DNA of 64,000 bases from Elephas maximus indicus. Its lineage: Eukaryota; Chordata; Mammalia; Proboscidea; Elephantidae. The stretch lies in the NCBI RefSeq assembly GCF_024166365.1, contig NC_064827.1, positions 46,590,635-46,654,634 of the forward strand, in the 5' to 3' direction. Position numbers and translations under genes: made by a program. The notes beneath the pieces were generated by a model that was not told where the DNA came from, did no database searches, and saw only the letters and a list, made by a program, of their open reading frames with translations. Below, piece after piece: positions 35,285 to 46,288 of this stretch. Within the stretch, counting starts at the first letter, position 1; each line of letters opens with the position of its first letter.

Positions 35285-35490
35285 ACCAAACCCAAACCCA
35301 TTGCCATCAAGTCGATGCCAACACATAGAGACCCTATTGACAAAGCAGAACTGCCCCATAGGGTTTCCCAGCTGTAAGTCTTTATGGAAGCAGATTTACT
35401 AAATCTTTTCTCCCTCAGAGTGGCGGGTGGGTTCAAATAGACCTTTTGGTTAGCAGCCGAGCACTTAATCACTGTGCCACCAGGGCTCCT
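35285..35490 (-). repeat. AfroSINE, long form (second of a tandem pair)
   Basis: It has the same orientation as the copy at 35082-35276 and is only about 8 bp away, but has different point changes (atgccaacacatagagaccc). They are therefore separate insertions rather than a recent local duplication. Confidence 0.9.
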
Positions 35491-36495
35491 TTAGAGCTCT
35501 CCAATCTCTTCCTTCCTTCCTCCAGAAAAAGCAGGAAGAGAGATGAGCATGTTAAATCATGTATCTAGGCTCTCTTCAATCAAAAGGAGAACAGTATTTT
35601 TGGAAAAGAGGAAAGCATATCCTTCCCATCGATTCTTACTGTTGTTAACTAGTTATCAGTTCATCAGTATTTTTGCCAGGAGGACATACATTATAGGCCC
35701 ATTTATTTTTGTAGAATACTGTGAGTAAAGTTTCAGGTTTTTTAACAGAGATTTGAAGTCATTTCAGGGCGGTCAAAAATAGGAACCAAATGACATCAAA
35801 ATAATAGAAATTTTGTTATTAAACAACTTGAATACTTTTGCCAACAGGAAGCTATGAAGAACTAAATAACTTATTACATGGACACAATTTACACATTGAC
35901 AGGTTTAGGGAAGGATCTCAGGACTTCTTATCAACCAGGGCTTGAATCCTGGCTGTGGCCTGTGTAATCACAGGCGTGTCTCTGGGCTTCAGTTTCCCTA
36001 TCTGACAAAAGGAGGTAATACTGGTCTCCACTTAGTGAGGGCCTACAATGTGCCAGATGCCTTCCTTAGATACTTTGAACACATTTTCTCATCTACGTGA
36101 CAACTCTGAGGAAGCAATTGTTACATATATTCAGAATTGTGAAAAACAATCTTAGAAAGCATAAAGAAAACTGAAAGCTCTGACACAGGTACTGAATAAA
36201 ATGTTCATTTCCTTCTTTCTTTGCTTTCCCCACCCCTCAAATCCATTAATTTTCTTGGGTTGCTACTGTCTGGAGCTGGTGTTTTGCTCTGCAGTTCTCA
36301 TGAGGAGCACTAAGTCCCAGAAGTGCTGGGAATCCCTCATTGCTTGTTGAGAAGCTGAAGTGCAGGGGAAGTTGTCCTGTTCAGCACCTCCTTTGAAACA
36401 CGCAGCCCCTACATAAGATAGACAGACAGGAGCTGTCTACCCCACAATGCAAGAGTTGACTAAGAAACTACTGGACATTTACACCCCTCCTTCCT

Positions 36496-36664
36496 TTTCC
36501 CTGGTGGCATAGCGATTAAGAGCTACAGCTGCTAACCAAGAGGTCAGCAGTTTGAATCCACCAGGTGCTCCTTGGAAACTGTATGGGGTAGTTTTACTCT
36601 GTCCTATAGGGTCACTATGAGTCGGAATCGATGGCAACGGGTTTGGTGTTTGTTTGTTTGTTTT
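36496..36664 (+). repeat. AfroSINE, short form
   Basis: The head ctggtggcatagcgattaag and the tail gagtcggaatcgatggcaac are joined without the internal block. Flanking ccttttccc on both sides is a likely target-site duplication. Confidence 0.92.
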
Positions 36665-37228
36665 CCTTTTCCCGTCCACCATCATACTGGCTGATCCATT
36701 TTTTTTCAACAACTATTTATGGAACGTGCATGCCAGGTAATGTCTGATGCAGGATTGTGGATGTAAATAATCAGGTGAGGATCCTGTTTCCAGGATCCCT
36801 AGTCTAGGAGATGAGATGACACATAAAGATAGAGACCACGACATAAGGCATGGTGTGCTTAGGGCCACCAAAGCCCTAAGGTGTTGCAAGAAGTGAAAGT
36901 AGAGAGAAGTCATTTCTTGGTGGGGGCAGAGTAGTGATCAGAGAAGGCTTCCTGTAGGAGGGAGCATTAACTAAAGCTAGTATGTCAGGAAGTATTTATT
37001 GAGTATTGTGCATCAGACCCTGCATTTGGTGGAAAGGAAACTAGAATTTGATGTGTCAAGAAAGGAGAAAAATCATTCACTTGTTCTTTCTGTCAACAAA
37101 TATTTACTATACAGTGGCATTGGGAATACAACCATGAACATGGCAGATGCAGTCCCCTCAAAGACTTTACAATCTAATAGGAATGACACAGAAAAAAAAA
37201 AAAAATCATGTTGTATAAAGAAAATGGA

Positions 37229-37393
37229 AACCCTGGTAGCATAGTGGTTAAGTGCTACAGCTGCTAACCAAAAGGTCAGCAGTTTGAATCTGCCAGGTGC
37301 TCTTTGGAAACTCTATAGGGCAGTTCTACTCTGTCCTATAGGGTTGCTATGAGTCAGAATCGACTTGACGGCAATGGGTTTGGTTTTGGGTTT
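37229..37393 (+). repeat. AfroSINE, short form, with perfect 15-bp target-site duplication
   Basis: The direct repeat tataaagaaaatgga occurs exactly at 37214-37228 and 37394-37408. The element reads aaccctggtagcatagtgg through to a tail gggtttggttttgggtt. Confidence 0.96.
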
Positions 37394-38770
37394 TATAAAG
37401 AAAATGGAGTGCCAGATGGGAGTGGGATGAGCCAATCTTACCTAAGTGGTCAGTAAAGGCTTCTCTGGAGAGGGAATGCTTAAGCTGAAGCCTAAAAAAT
37501 AAGGAACCAACCCTGGAAGAGAAGGAAAGGCATCTGTAAAGGCCCTTGGTGTGTTTGGAACTTTTCAAGAAGACCGTGTGTCTGTAGCATAGCAAGCAGG
37601 AGGAACAGTGATAGGAGAGGAGACTAAAGGGGCAGGCAGGAGCTCTGCTGTGCAAGGCATGGGAAAGGGGTTTAGATTTTATACCCAAGTATGATGAGCC
37701 ACTGAGGGGTTTGAGCAGGGAGATACATAATCTATCTAGCATATGGATGGGGTGGGGGTACAGGGAGCAGTGAGACCAATTAAGAAGGGCTCTCAAAGGG
37801 GAAGTGGCCATGAGCTCACTTAGAGGTGAAGGGACACAGGTGTGGCAGGGAGGGGGCACATCGGGGCAGAAAGAGAGAAGGATATTTGGTATGGCTGACT
37901 GTGAGGTTCAGGGACTGGTAGGTGTGGTGGGAGCTAAAACCTGAAAGGGCCACTGAAGAGGATTTGAGGCACTCTGCCTCCCACGCTGAGGAATTACAGC
38001 AGGCAGTGGGACGTAGGGCCAGCTCCTGAACAGAGAAGAGACATTAGAGCTGGGCTTTAGAAAAAGCCTCATGGGGGAAATTTTTAGTTTTAGGATTTAA
38101 AAAGTTGCTCTGGTATCAGATAAACGATGGATTGAGGAAAGCGTGGGAGGTCCAGGAGGAGCTATGTAGAGTCCAGTAAGGGGCCTAGAAGGGATCCAAC
38201 TGGCCTGTGGTTTCCTGAGCCAGAGATATTTCTATTTCTGGTTCATTCATGGTAGTCTCTTTGAAAAGGTGAGACCCCAAGCATTGCAGGAGTAAAGGAT
38301 AGAGTGGCTGATAGTCTTTATCAGGCGAAGGCTTGTGTAAGTAGCTTCATGTCTCTGAGTCTCAGTTTGGAGATATCAGGAGGGAAGAGTGGCCAGAGAT
38401 TAGACTCTTTACCTGCTTAAGCTGGGATATCTCTATATTGTGAGCCTGGACAGCCAGGTAGTGGGGAAGGGGGCTGTGTGCTCAAGAAAATGCTGTGTCA
38501 GCTCGAGGGCCAAGGGTAGGGCATCGTGGTAGCAGGATGAAGCATGGTTCGAGTCTTGGTTTTAGTCCAGTTTCTAATGCCCAGTTCTTGACAGCCAGCA
38601 AAGCACCTGGTCATGTGCAGCAGCCCTATGAAGTCTATCTAACAGACCAGGAAGCTGAAGGTCAGAGAGTGCCTTTAACACTGCGGTGGGAACACAGTTC
38701 CCTACCGTCACGGTCCAGTGGAAGCCCCAGTCAGCGCTCTGGCCCAGCACTACAAGCCGTCAGCCTGAAA

Positions 38771-38819
38771 ACTACACTTCCCAGGATGCCGTTCGAAGAG
38801 GGACCAGAAACCGGAAGTG
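38771..38819 (+). promoter_or_regulatory. TRMT10B: TRMT10B promoter: ZNF143-type and ETS-type sites
   Basis: The word actacacttcccaggatgc at 38771-38789 fits the long ZNF143/STAF site consensus as I know it. The word accggaagtg at 38810-38819 is a consensus ETS/GABP site. Both lie in a locally CpG-richer stretch (about 38750-39080) just before a good splice donor. This is typical of TATA-less housekeeping promoters. The transcription start itself is not visible. Confidence 0.72.
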
Positions 38820-38824
38820 ATACG

Positions 38825-38875
38825 AAAGCGGAGCCAAGTGTGTGGTGCTGCTGCCGCGTGAGGTGACCAAATCAG
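38825..38875 (+). other. TRMT10B: TRMT10B non-coding exon 1 (start approximate)
   Basis: The donor aaatcag/gtacgcccgg follows the promoter motifs by about 55 bases. No ATG lies between the ETS site and the donor. An alternative donor is gcgtgag/gtgacc, 12 bases upstream. Start and use are inferred from position. Confidence 0.45.
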
Positions 38876-39989
38876 GTACGCCCGGGGCTCTTTTGGGGGT
38901 GCTGAGCAGGCGCTGGGGATCCGGCTAGAGACTGTCACCTCGCTCGCGGGCGAGGCTGATGCCGGGGAAGTAGCATTTAACATTTACCGGACCCAGGGTA
39001 CCCCACCTTCCTGGTTCTTTCTCTTCCGGTCTCGCGTCTGACAGGCAGCCTGAGGACAGGCGGGACCCACAGGCGGGATATTCTCGGGTCTGAGGTCTCG
39101 ATGTTCTGAACGTGTCAGAAGAGTGGAGCCAGCTTCGGTAGATTAAAACTTAGAATGAAAAAATGAGAGAAGTATGCAAAGAGGGGCTGGTCCGTTACTT
39201 AGCGCCCGTGTATACACCCATCAAGTGGGACCTGGTCTGAAAAAGTCTGAGGTCAACCCAGAGATGGGGGTGGGGGTGGAGGATTCATTAATTCAGCAAG
39301 TATGTATGCAGCGTGTACTGTGTACCAAGCCCTTTTTTAAAAGCAGAGGATACTACAGTGAAGAAAGCAAAAGCCCTTGCTTTCATCCTAGGGATTGGGG
39401 AGGTTCGGGCAAAAAATAATATAAAGAAGTAAAAAATAGGCTGTGTTGCATGAGTGTAGTGCCAAGGTAGTCATGTAAATATATGGAGGGAAGAGCATTG
39501 CAGGTAGAGATAACAGCAAGTGCAGAAGCCTTGAGGTGGGAATATCCTTAGTTTGTTTGAGGAACAGCAAGTACACCAGAGAGTGCAGAGGAAGATAGAC
39601 GGGGGGAGATAGATCTTGATGAGCCACATAGGCCACTAAGGAATTTCGCTTTTACTGTAAATGAAATGGTGAACTGCGGGGCTCTGAGTAGAAGAGTGAC
39701 ATGATTATCAGACATTTGGGATGCTCCTATTCTGTGAGACTCAGAGCTGACTACTGGAATGTGCAGGTGAATTCTTAATCCTGTTTGGTCTATAAAGGTT
39801 CATAATCTAGTGGGGAAACATAGGCAGACCAGGCTAAATCAGATAGTTAGAGCCCCATGAAGACAGATGTATGTCATCTCCAAATCTCCAGCATGTACAG
39901 TTATGGCAGGTGCTTAGTAAATGTTGAATGACGGGATAATTAGCTGAGTAGCCTCAATGCCCAGCACAGGACCTGGAGGCTCAGAGAAA

Positions 39990-40167
39990 TTTTTTTTTTT
40001 TAATGCCTTAAGTGAAAGTTTGCAGATCAAGTCAGTCCCTCATACAAAAACTTTATACACACCTTGCTATGTTCTCCTAGCTGCTCTTCCCCTAGTAAGA
40101 CAGCACACTCCTCCTCTCCACCCTGTATTCACCGTGTCCATTCAACCAGCTCCTGTCCCCTGCTGGC
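39990..40167 (-). mobile_element. 5'-truncated L1 3' end
   Basis: A T-run is followed by the reversed L1 3' terminus (cttaagtgaaagtttgcaga, cttgctatgttctcctagc). The flanks ctcagagaaattttt and ctcagagaagatttt suggest a slightly decayed target-site duplication. Confidence 0.85.
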
Positions 40168-40253
40168 TTCTCAGAGAAGATTTTTAATGAAGGAATAAAA
40201 GTGCTAAATTTGGTCATAGATATATGCCACATGAATTAAGTAGATCCGTGTTT

Positions 40254-40319
40254 TTTTTTTTTTTTAATTGTGCTTTAAGTGAAAATCTACAAATCAAGTT
40301 GGTCTCTCATACAAAAACT
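40254..40319 (-). mobile_element. Very short L1 insertion with perfect 13-bp target-site duplication
   Basis: The direct repeat tagatccgtgttt occurs at 40241-40253 and 40320-40332. Between them are a T-run and only about 50 bases of the L1 3' terminus (attgtgctttaagtgaaaa). It is an extreme 5' truncation. Confidence 0.92.
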
Positions 40320-40756
40320 TAGATCCGTGTTTCTGTGATGCCCAATTTCACCTTTGCTTTTTGAGAATCCTTAGGTGGTAGCTTTCTATTCAGTATTGAC
40401 TGAGCTTCCATTCTGTGCCAGGTTTTGTGCTGGTCACTGAGGATACAAATATAAAAAGAAAAGGTTAAAATCAATTAGCTTCTACCTTAAGAAGCTAGAA
40501 AAAGGACATATTGAACCCAAAGAAAGTAGAAAGAAGGAAATAAGAGCTGAAATCAGTTAAATAGAAAATAAACAACAGAGAAAAATAAGTGAAATCGATA
40601 GTTGATTCTTTGAAAAGAGTAACACAATTAATAAGCCTCAGCCTGGACAGATCAAGGAAAAACAAAGATAAACCATAGAGGGAGAGACACACACATATAC
40701 ACAAAGTACAAATATCAGGAATGAAATAGGTGACATCATTATAGATCCTACATGTT

Positions 40757-40894
40757 ACCCGTTGCCACCGAGTTGATTCCAACTCATAGCAAACGTATAG
40801 GAGAGAGTAGAACTGTTTCCTAAGGGTTTCTAAGGAGCGGCTGGTGGCTTTTGGTTAGCAACTGAGCTCTTAACCACTGTGCCATCAGGGCTCC
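40757..40894 (-). repeat. AfroSINE, short form, inside the old L1
   Basis: The reversed tail gttgccaccgagttgattcc and head accactgtgccatcaggg are readable. The flanks atagatccta (40741-40750) and atagatacta (40895-40904) form a near-perfect duplication around a short unmatched spacer. Confidence 0.88.
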
Positions 40895-41890
40895 ATAGAT
40901 ACTACAGACATTTAAAAAGATGATATTTGTGAATAGCTTTATGTCAAATTTGACAACTTAGATGAAATAGACAAACAGTGAAAAATATAGGTGCCTAAGT
41001 AATTCAGGTGGGAGAGGAAGAAAATCATGCTGAGCCTCCTCATATCCATACGGAGGAAAAAAATAGACCTTAACCCCTACTTCACACCATACACAAAAAT
41101 AAATTTGAGATACATTATAGACCTAAACATAAAAACTAAAACTATAAATCTTCCAGAATAGAATAGAGGAGAATATCTTTGTGACTTTGGGGTAGGCACA
41201 GATTTCTTAGAGGACACAAAAAACATGAACCATAAAAGAAAAAAAGTTGTTAACTTAGACTTGATCAAAATTTAAAACTTCTATCCATCAAAAGACAATG
41301 TTAACGGAATGAATAGGCAAACCACAGACTGAGAGAAAATACTCTAAATTCATATATCTGGAAAAGAACTTGTATCCAGAATATATGACAAACTTCTACA
41401 ACTCAATAATAAAAAGATAATTCAAAATGAGCAAAAGATTTGAACAGATACCTCACAAAGGAAGATAAATGATGAATGGCCAATAAACTGCATGGAAAAG
41501 TGCATGATATCATTAATAATCAAAAAAATGCAAATTAAAACCACAATGAGACTCCGCTATACAATGGCTAAGATTAAAAACCCTGACAACAAATGTTGGG
41601 GATGAATGTGGAGCATCTGAAATTCTCAAACATGGCTGGCGGCAGTGTGAAATGGTACAATTACTTTGGAAAACTAATGGCAGTTTCTTATAAGTTAACC
41701 GTACCTATCCTATGACGCAGCAATTCTACTCTAAGGCACTTAGCCAATAAAAAAAAAGCCAATAGATGGTGAAAACATATGTCCACAAAAACACTTGTAT
41801 TGAGAATGTTCATAGCGGGTTTGTTCATCATAATACCAAACTAGAAAAAATCCAAATGTTCATCAACAGGAGAATAAATAAATTGTGAGA

Positions 41891-41927
41891 TATATACACA
41901 CACACACACATATATATACATACACAT
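41891..41927. repeat. TA/CA microsatellite
   Basis: Alternating tatatac, acacacac and atatatac words mark the 3' junction of the nested L1 and probably grew from its tail or target. Confidence 0.85.
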
Positions 41928-43719
41928 ATTTTTGTACTTTAGGTGAAAGTTTACAGCTCAAGTTAGTTTCTCACAGAAAATTTTATACATGTATTGTCAT
42001 GTGACACTAGTTGCAGTCCCTGCAATGTGACAGCACACTCCCACTTTCCACCCCGAGTTTCCTGTGTTCATCCAACCAGCTTCTGTCCTTTCCTGCCTTC
42101 TCATCCTGTCTCCGGACAGGAGCCACCCATTTGGTCACATGTATCTGCTTGAACTAAGATGCACACTCTTCACGAGTGTTATTTTATATTTTATAGTCCA
42201 GTCTAATCTTTGTCTGAAGAGTGGTCTTCGGGAATGGTTTTAGTTCTGGGTTAACATGGCGTCCGGGGGCCGTGGCTTTGGGGGTTCTTCCAGTCTCAGT
42301 CAGATCATTAAGTCTGGTCTTCTTTTGTGATTAGACACTTTTTTCCTGCTTTATCAGGGACTCTGTGTTGTGTTCCCCATCAGGGCGGTCATTGGTGGTA
42401 GGTGGGCACCATCCAGTTCTTCTGGTCTCAGCCTGATGGAGTCTCTGGTTTAACTGGCCCTTTTGTCTCTTCGGCTAATATTTTCCTTGTGTCTTTGGTA
42501 TTCTTCATTCTCCTTTGCTACAAGTGGGTTGGGACCAATTGATGTATCTTAGATGGCTGCTTGCAAACTTTTAAGACCGCAGATGCCACTCATCAAAGTG
42601 GGATGCAGAACATTTTCTTAATAAACTTTGTTATGCCAACTGACCTAGATATCCCCCAGAACCGTGGTACCCAGACCCCAGCCCCAGCTACTCCGTCCCT
42701 CAAAGTGTTTGGGTGTGTTGAAGACACTCCTTAGCTTTTGGTTTAGTCTAGTTGTGCCGACTTCCTCTGTATTGTGTGTTGTCTTTTCCTTCACCCAAAA
42801 TGATTCTTGTCTGCCATATAGTTAGTGAATTCCCTTTTCCTTCCCCTTCCACCCTCGTAACCATCAAAGAATGTTTTCTTCTGAGTTTCAACCTTTTCTT
42901 GAGTTCTTATGATAGTGATCTCATGCAGTATTTGTCCTTTTGCAACTGACTAATTTCACCCAGCATAATGCCCTCCAGATTCATCTACATTGTGAGATGT
43001 TTCGTGGATTCTTCATTGTTCTTTATCGTTGCGTAGTATTCCATTGTGTGTACGTACCATAATTTGTTTATCCATTTGTTTGTTGATGGGCACCCAAATT
43101 GTTGCCATCTTTTTGCTATTGTGAACAGCACTGCAGTGAACATGGGTATACATATATCTATTCATGCGACAGCTCTTATTTCTCTAGGATATATTCCAAG
43201 GAGTGGGATTGCTGGATCGTATGGTACTTCTGTTTCTAGCTTTTTAAGGAAGTACCAAATCAATTTCTAAAGTGGTTGTACCATTTTACATTCCTACCAG
43301 CAGTGCATAAGTGTTCCAGTCTCTCCACAACCTCTCCAGCACTTTTTGCTTTGTGTTTTTTGGATTAGTGCCAGCCTCGTTGGGGTGAGATGGTATATCA
43401 TTGTAATTTTGATTTGCATTTCTCTAACAGCTAATAATCGTGAGCATTTCCTCATGTATCTGTTAGCCGCCCGAATGTCCTCTTTGGTAAAGTGTCTGAT
43501 CATATCATTTGCCCATATTTTTAATTGGGTTATTTGTCTTTTTGTTGTTGAGGTGTTTCAGTGTCTTGTAGATTTTAGAGATTAGACCCTTGTTGGATAT
43601 GTCGTAGCCAAAATTTTGTTCCCAGTCTGTTGGTTATCTTTTTACTCTTTTGGTGAAGTCTTTTGATGAGCATAGGTGTTTGATTTTTAGAAGCTCCCAG
43701 TTATCTAGTTTCTCTTCTT
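41928..43719 (-). mobile_element. Younger L1 (ORF2 C-terminal part plus 3' UTR), nested in an old L1
   Basis: Minus-strand frames encode the end of L1 ORF2. One open piece at 43294-43503 reads [20 protein letters not shown] and carries the C-terminal Cys motif [15 protein letters not shown]. The 3' UTR follows to about 41928. It is 5'-truncated and not intact. Similar flanks (ttgtgagatatata and ttgtgatatattc) mark the target. A TA/CA microsatellite (41891-41927) adjoins its 3' end. Confidence 0.87.
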
Positions 43720-44160
43720 GTGATATATTCTTAAAATGGGATACTACTCAGCAATAAAAAGGGAACGAAGTACATCCAGCAACATATGTGAATCTCAAAA
43801 ACATGTTGAAGGGGAAAAGCCAGATTCAAGAGAGTACATACTGTTTGAATCCATTTATATGAAGTTTTATAACAAGCAAAACTAACCTATGGTTATAAAA
43901 TAATGGTTGTCTTTAGTAGTCAGTGGGGATAGGATAGAAATTGACCTGGAAAAAGTACAGAAGGAAGTGAACTTTCTGGGGTGATGGAAATGTTCTGTAT
44001 CTTGATGGGAGTGTAGGTAACACAGGCTCTATGCATTTGTCAAAACTCATTGAACTGTACTCTTAAATTTTTTGCATTTTACTGTGTATAAATTATACCT
44101 AAAAAATCTTAAAGATAATAGCAACTAATTGAAAAATATAATAGGAGTGTAAAAATGGCA

Positions 44161-45290
44161 TGACGGGGGCGTCTGACCTCCTCTAACTTCAGGAGGGGGA
44201 AGGAGAATCAAGATCAACAGCCCAAGGCTGATTCTTAGGAGGTGGAGGTTGGACATGCCTCCACCCTTCAACCTTCTTACTGATTCTGACACCAACTGTC
44301 CCTCCCATGGTACTCTCTACTCTGCTGGGTTTGATAATTTGTTGTAGTGGCCACACAAAACTCATAGACAGTACTCATGGTTATGGGTTTTGTTAGGGAA
44401 GTAACAGGTTACAATTCAGTTCGGGAACTCTCAGGATACAGTTCTTCAATTGGGGCAGCTTCTTCTTAGCAGTGCCTGCAGGCACGCCTCTGTCTGGCCA
44501 CTGCTCAGGCAAGTGTCACAAAGCTTTTAGCTCTGCTGAGGGCATGGAGGCACCCCACTCCACCAGTAAGGTTCTGCCCAAAGGCTCTCAGCTCTTCTAT
44601 TCTGTGAGTTGGTAAGCCTAGCTCCTTTGCCAAGTGCCCGGAGGCACCCCACTCCTCCAGGAAGCCTCCTACCTGAAGGTGTTCAGCTGTCTCATTTCAT
44701 GAGTCAGTGAGCCTAGCTCTGATAAGTGCCTGGAGGCACTCCACTCTGGTAGCAAGCCTCCTGCCTGAAGGCTCTCAGCTTTCTCACGCTGTGGGCTGGC
44801 AGGCCACCGAGCTTTTCCTGCTAGTCTCTTGCCTGTCTCCTGTTTCTTCTGCCTCTGCTGCTGTCATCTCTATGCCTCTGCTTCCCACTGCCGCTGCTAT
44901 CTCTCTCCATATCCAGTGTTATAGCTCTTTGTCTCTTGGACCTAGGACATTCTCAGCACAGGGACCCTGTATCCAAAGGACACAATCCATTCCTGGCTCT
45001 TCTTTCTTGGTGGCGGTGGTGCTGAGATCTTCTCTTCCGACCTCTGGGATGGCTCATTTTAAGCCTAACAAGATGGCAGAGCTGACCGATCCCCTTGTTA
45101 GGGTTCCATACACCTTATTTGCATGCTCCCACCCCCACATGAGTGCTGTGTACCTAATTTACATTATTAGCAAGCTGTCCAATCCCCTTGGTGGGCTGTA
45201 AGCACCTCATTTACATAATTCTACCCAGTCATTTGGTGGGAATTACAAAGTCTATGGCCAGAAGAGCCATGTTTAAGTAATTCACTGCAC
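44161..45290 (-). repeat. LTR-like repeat with internal tandem units
   Basis: A 1.1-kb sequence unlike its surroundings contains three tandem units of about 91-95 bp (44531-44621, 44622-44716, 44717-44807) with the shared word ggaggcaccccactc. It also has a second pair of spaced repeats containing atccccttg, each followed by an octamer-like word (tttgcatg, tttacata) at 45091-45220. No viral coding sequence adjoins it. Whether it is a solo LTR, and its strand, are inferences. Confidence 0.55.
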
Positions 45291-46288
45291 TACAAGGAAG
45301 GTAGTGTAAGTGATTTGAATTCTCATGTTTTATAGAGAGTCAATGAATTTCAAAGTTGGTAAGTGAAAAAGTGTAAGCATGTGATTTCAGGTTAGGTTGC
45401 CACTAGAGTTAGAAGCGTTAGAAGTGAGGATCGTTACTTTTCAGTATAAATAGCTCTTTTTACCACCTGCATATATCTTAATTATATTGGTTTATATTTT
45501 TAAAGATACACTTTTCCTAAAATAATGGTAGTGTGACTGAACTCAGAGGAGCAGGCATGGGCAGTGGTCATGCCACTCTTGGCGACACTTAAGAATAGAC
45601 TAGAGCATTTCTGATTTCCATATTATTTCTTTCTCAGGAATTTTGAATACCACTTTGAGACTGTAATGTCATTTGTTATATGTATTGTAACATTGGTTCC
45701 CCATGTGTTTTTTACCTCAGCACTTCTGAGGGATGTTAAACATTTCCACTGGTAACTGTGGCTTTTTGCTGGAGTGATACTCAACTAAGTTGGAGGAGAG
45801 AATACATAATTTTAAAAGCCAATTCTGATGCATCACCAGCAACCTAGAAGAATTCTCTTGTCGTAGTTTTTGGCCAGCTCTTCATTCTCCCAGCATGTTT
45901 CTAGTACAGGAACTTGCACATAGTAGGTGCTCAATAAACATTTGCTAAAGTACTCATTTTGAAAATAAACTTTGAAATACAATAGCAGAGGTGACTTTTG
46001 CTATCTCTGACCCACCTTCATATCATAGAGTGCATTTCGAAGAACACTATAAATGGGTTGGTTAAGTGTCAGGAACTGCACTTGTCCTCTAAGAAGTGTA
46101 TTTAGCTTCCTTACTACTAAATGTTTCTTTATCTGAATCATTTTTCTGGAAGGTACACATGTGTTTCTCAGTTCAATAAGTTTCGGTCAGTATTTTACAC
46201 AAAATAACATTATTTGTCGTTTGAATATAGGGAGATACCTATGTATTTGAAATAATGTAATATCTCACAAAACCGTACCTTTTTCCAG

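Larger units (their letters stand above)
33690..38690. other. Intergenic region between FRMPD1 and TRMT10B
   Basis: About 5 kb without a recognisable gene. It holds decayed SINEs (34098-34361), a MIR-like piece (34690-34850), two tandem AfroSINEs (35082-35490), two short-form AfroSINEs (36496-36664 and 37229-37393), and copies of the unassigned repeat family (36900-37200, 37420-37760, 38020-38180). Confidence 0.75.
40487..44106 (+). mobile_element. Old L1 (ORF2 remnant and 3' end), interrupted
   Basis: Words typical of an old L1 ORF2 and 3' region run in order: gttgattctttgaaaagagt, tagacctaaacataaaaac, gcaaattaaaaccacaatg, then after the younger insertion actactcagcaataaaaagg, ggtgatggaaatgttctgt and tttactgtgtataaattata. 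Many stops are present. Insertions at 40757-40894 and 41928-43719 split it; part of ORF2 near 41000 seems deleted. Confidence 0.85.
38876..46288 (+). other. TRMT10B: TRMT10B intron 1 (7.4 kb)
   Basis: It holds two antisense L1 3' ends (39990-40167 and 40254-40319), an old sense L1 (40487-44106) split by an AfroSINE and by a younger antisense L1 (41928-43719), and an LTR-like repeat (44161-45290). A copy of the unassigned repeat family lies at 39440-39720. From 45300 to 46288 I see nothing I can name. Confidence 0.75.

Noticed and set aside
37347..37859. 170-codon minus-strand frame
   Set aside because: Part of it is AfroSINE antisense and the rest is a diverged repeat. It has no recognisable protein.
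38495..38866. 123-codon frame over the TRMT10B promoter
   Set aside because: It covers the ZNF143 and ETS sites and the non-coding exon. TRMT10B coding starts at 46316.
43294..43503. L1 ORF2 C-terminal frame as a functional gene
   Set aside because: It is a fragment of a 5'-truncated, nested L1 and cannot encode a complete reverse transcriptase.
44707..45201. 164-codon frame in the LTR-like repeat
   Set aside because: It spans tandem units and shows no retroviral protein motif. It is probably open by chance.
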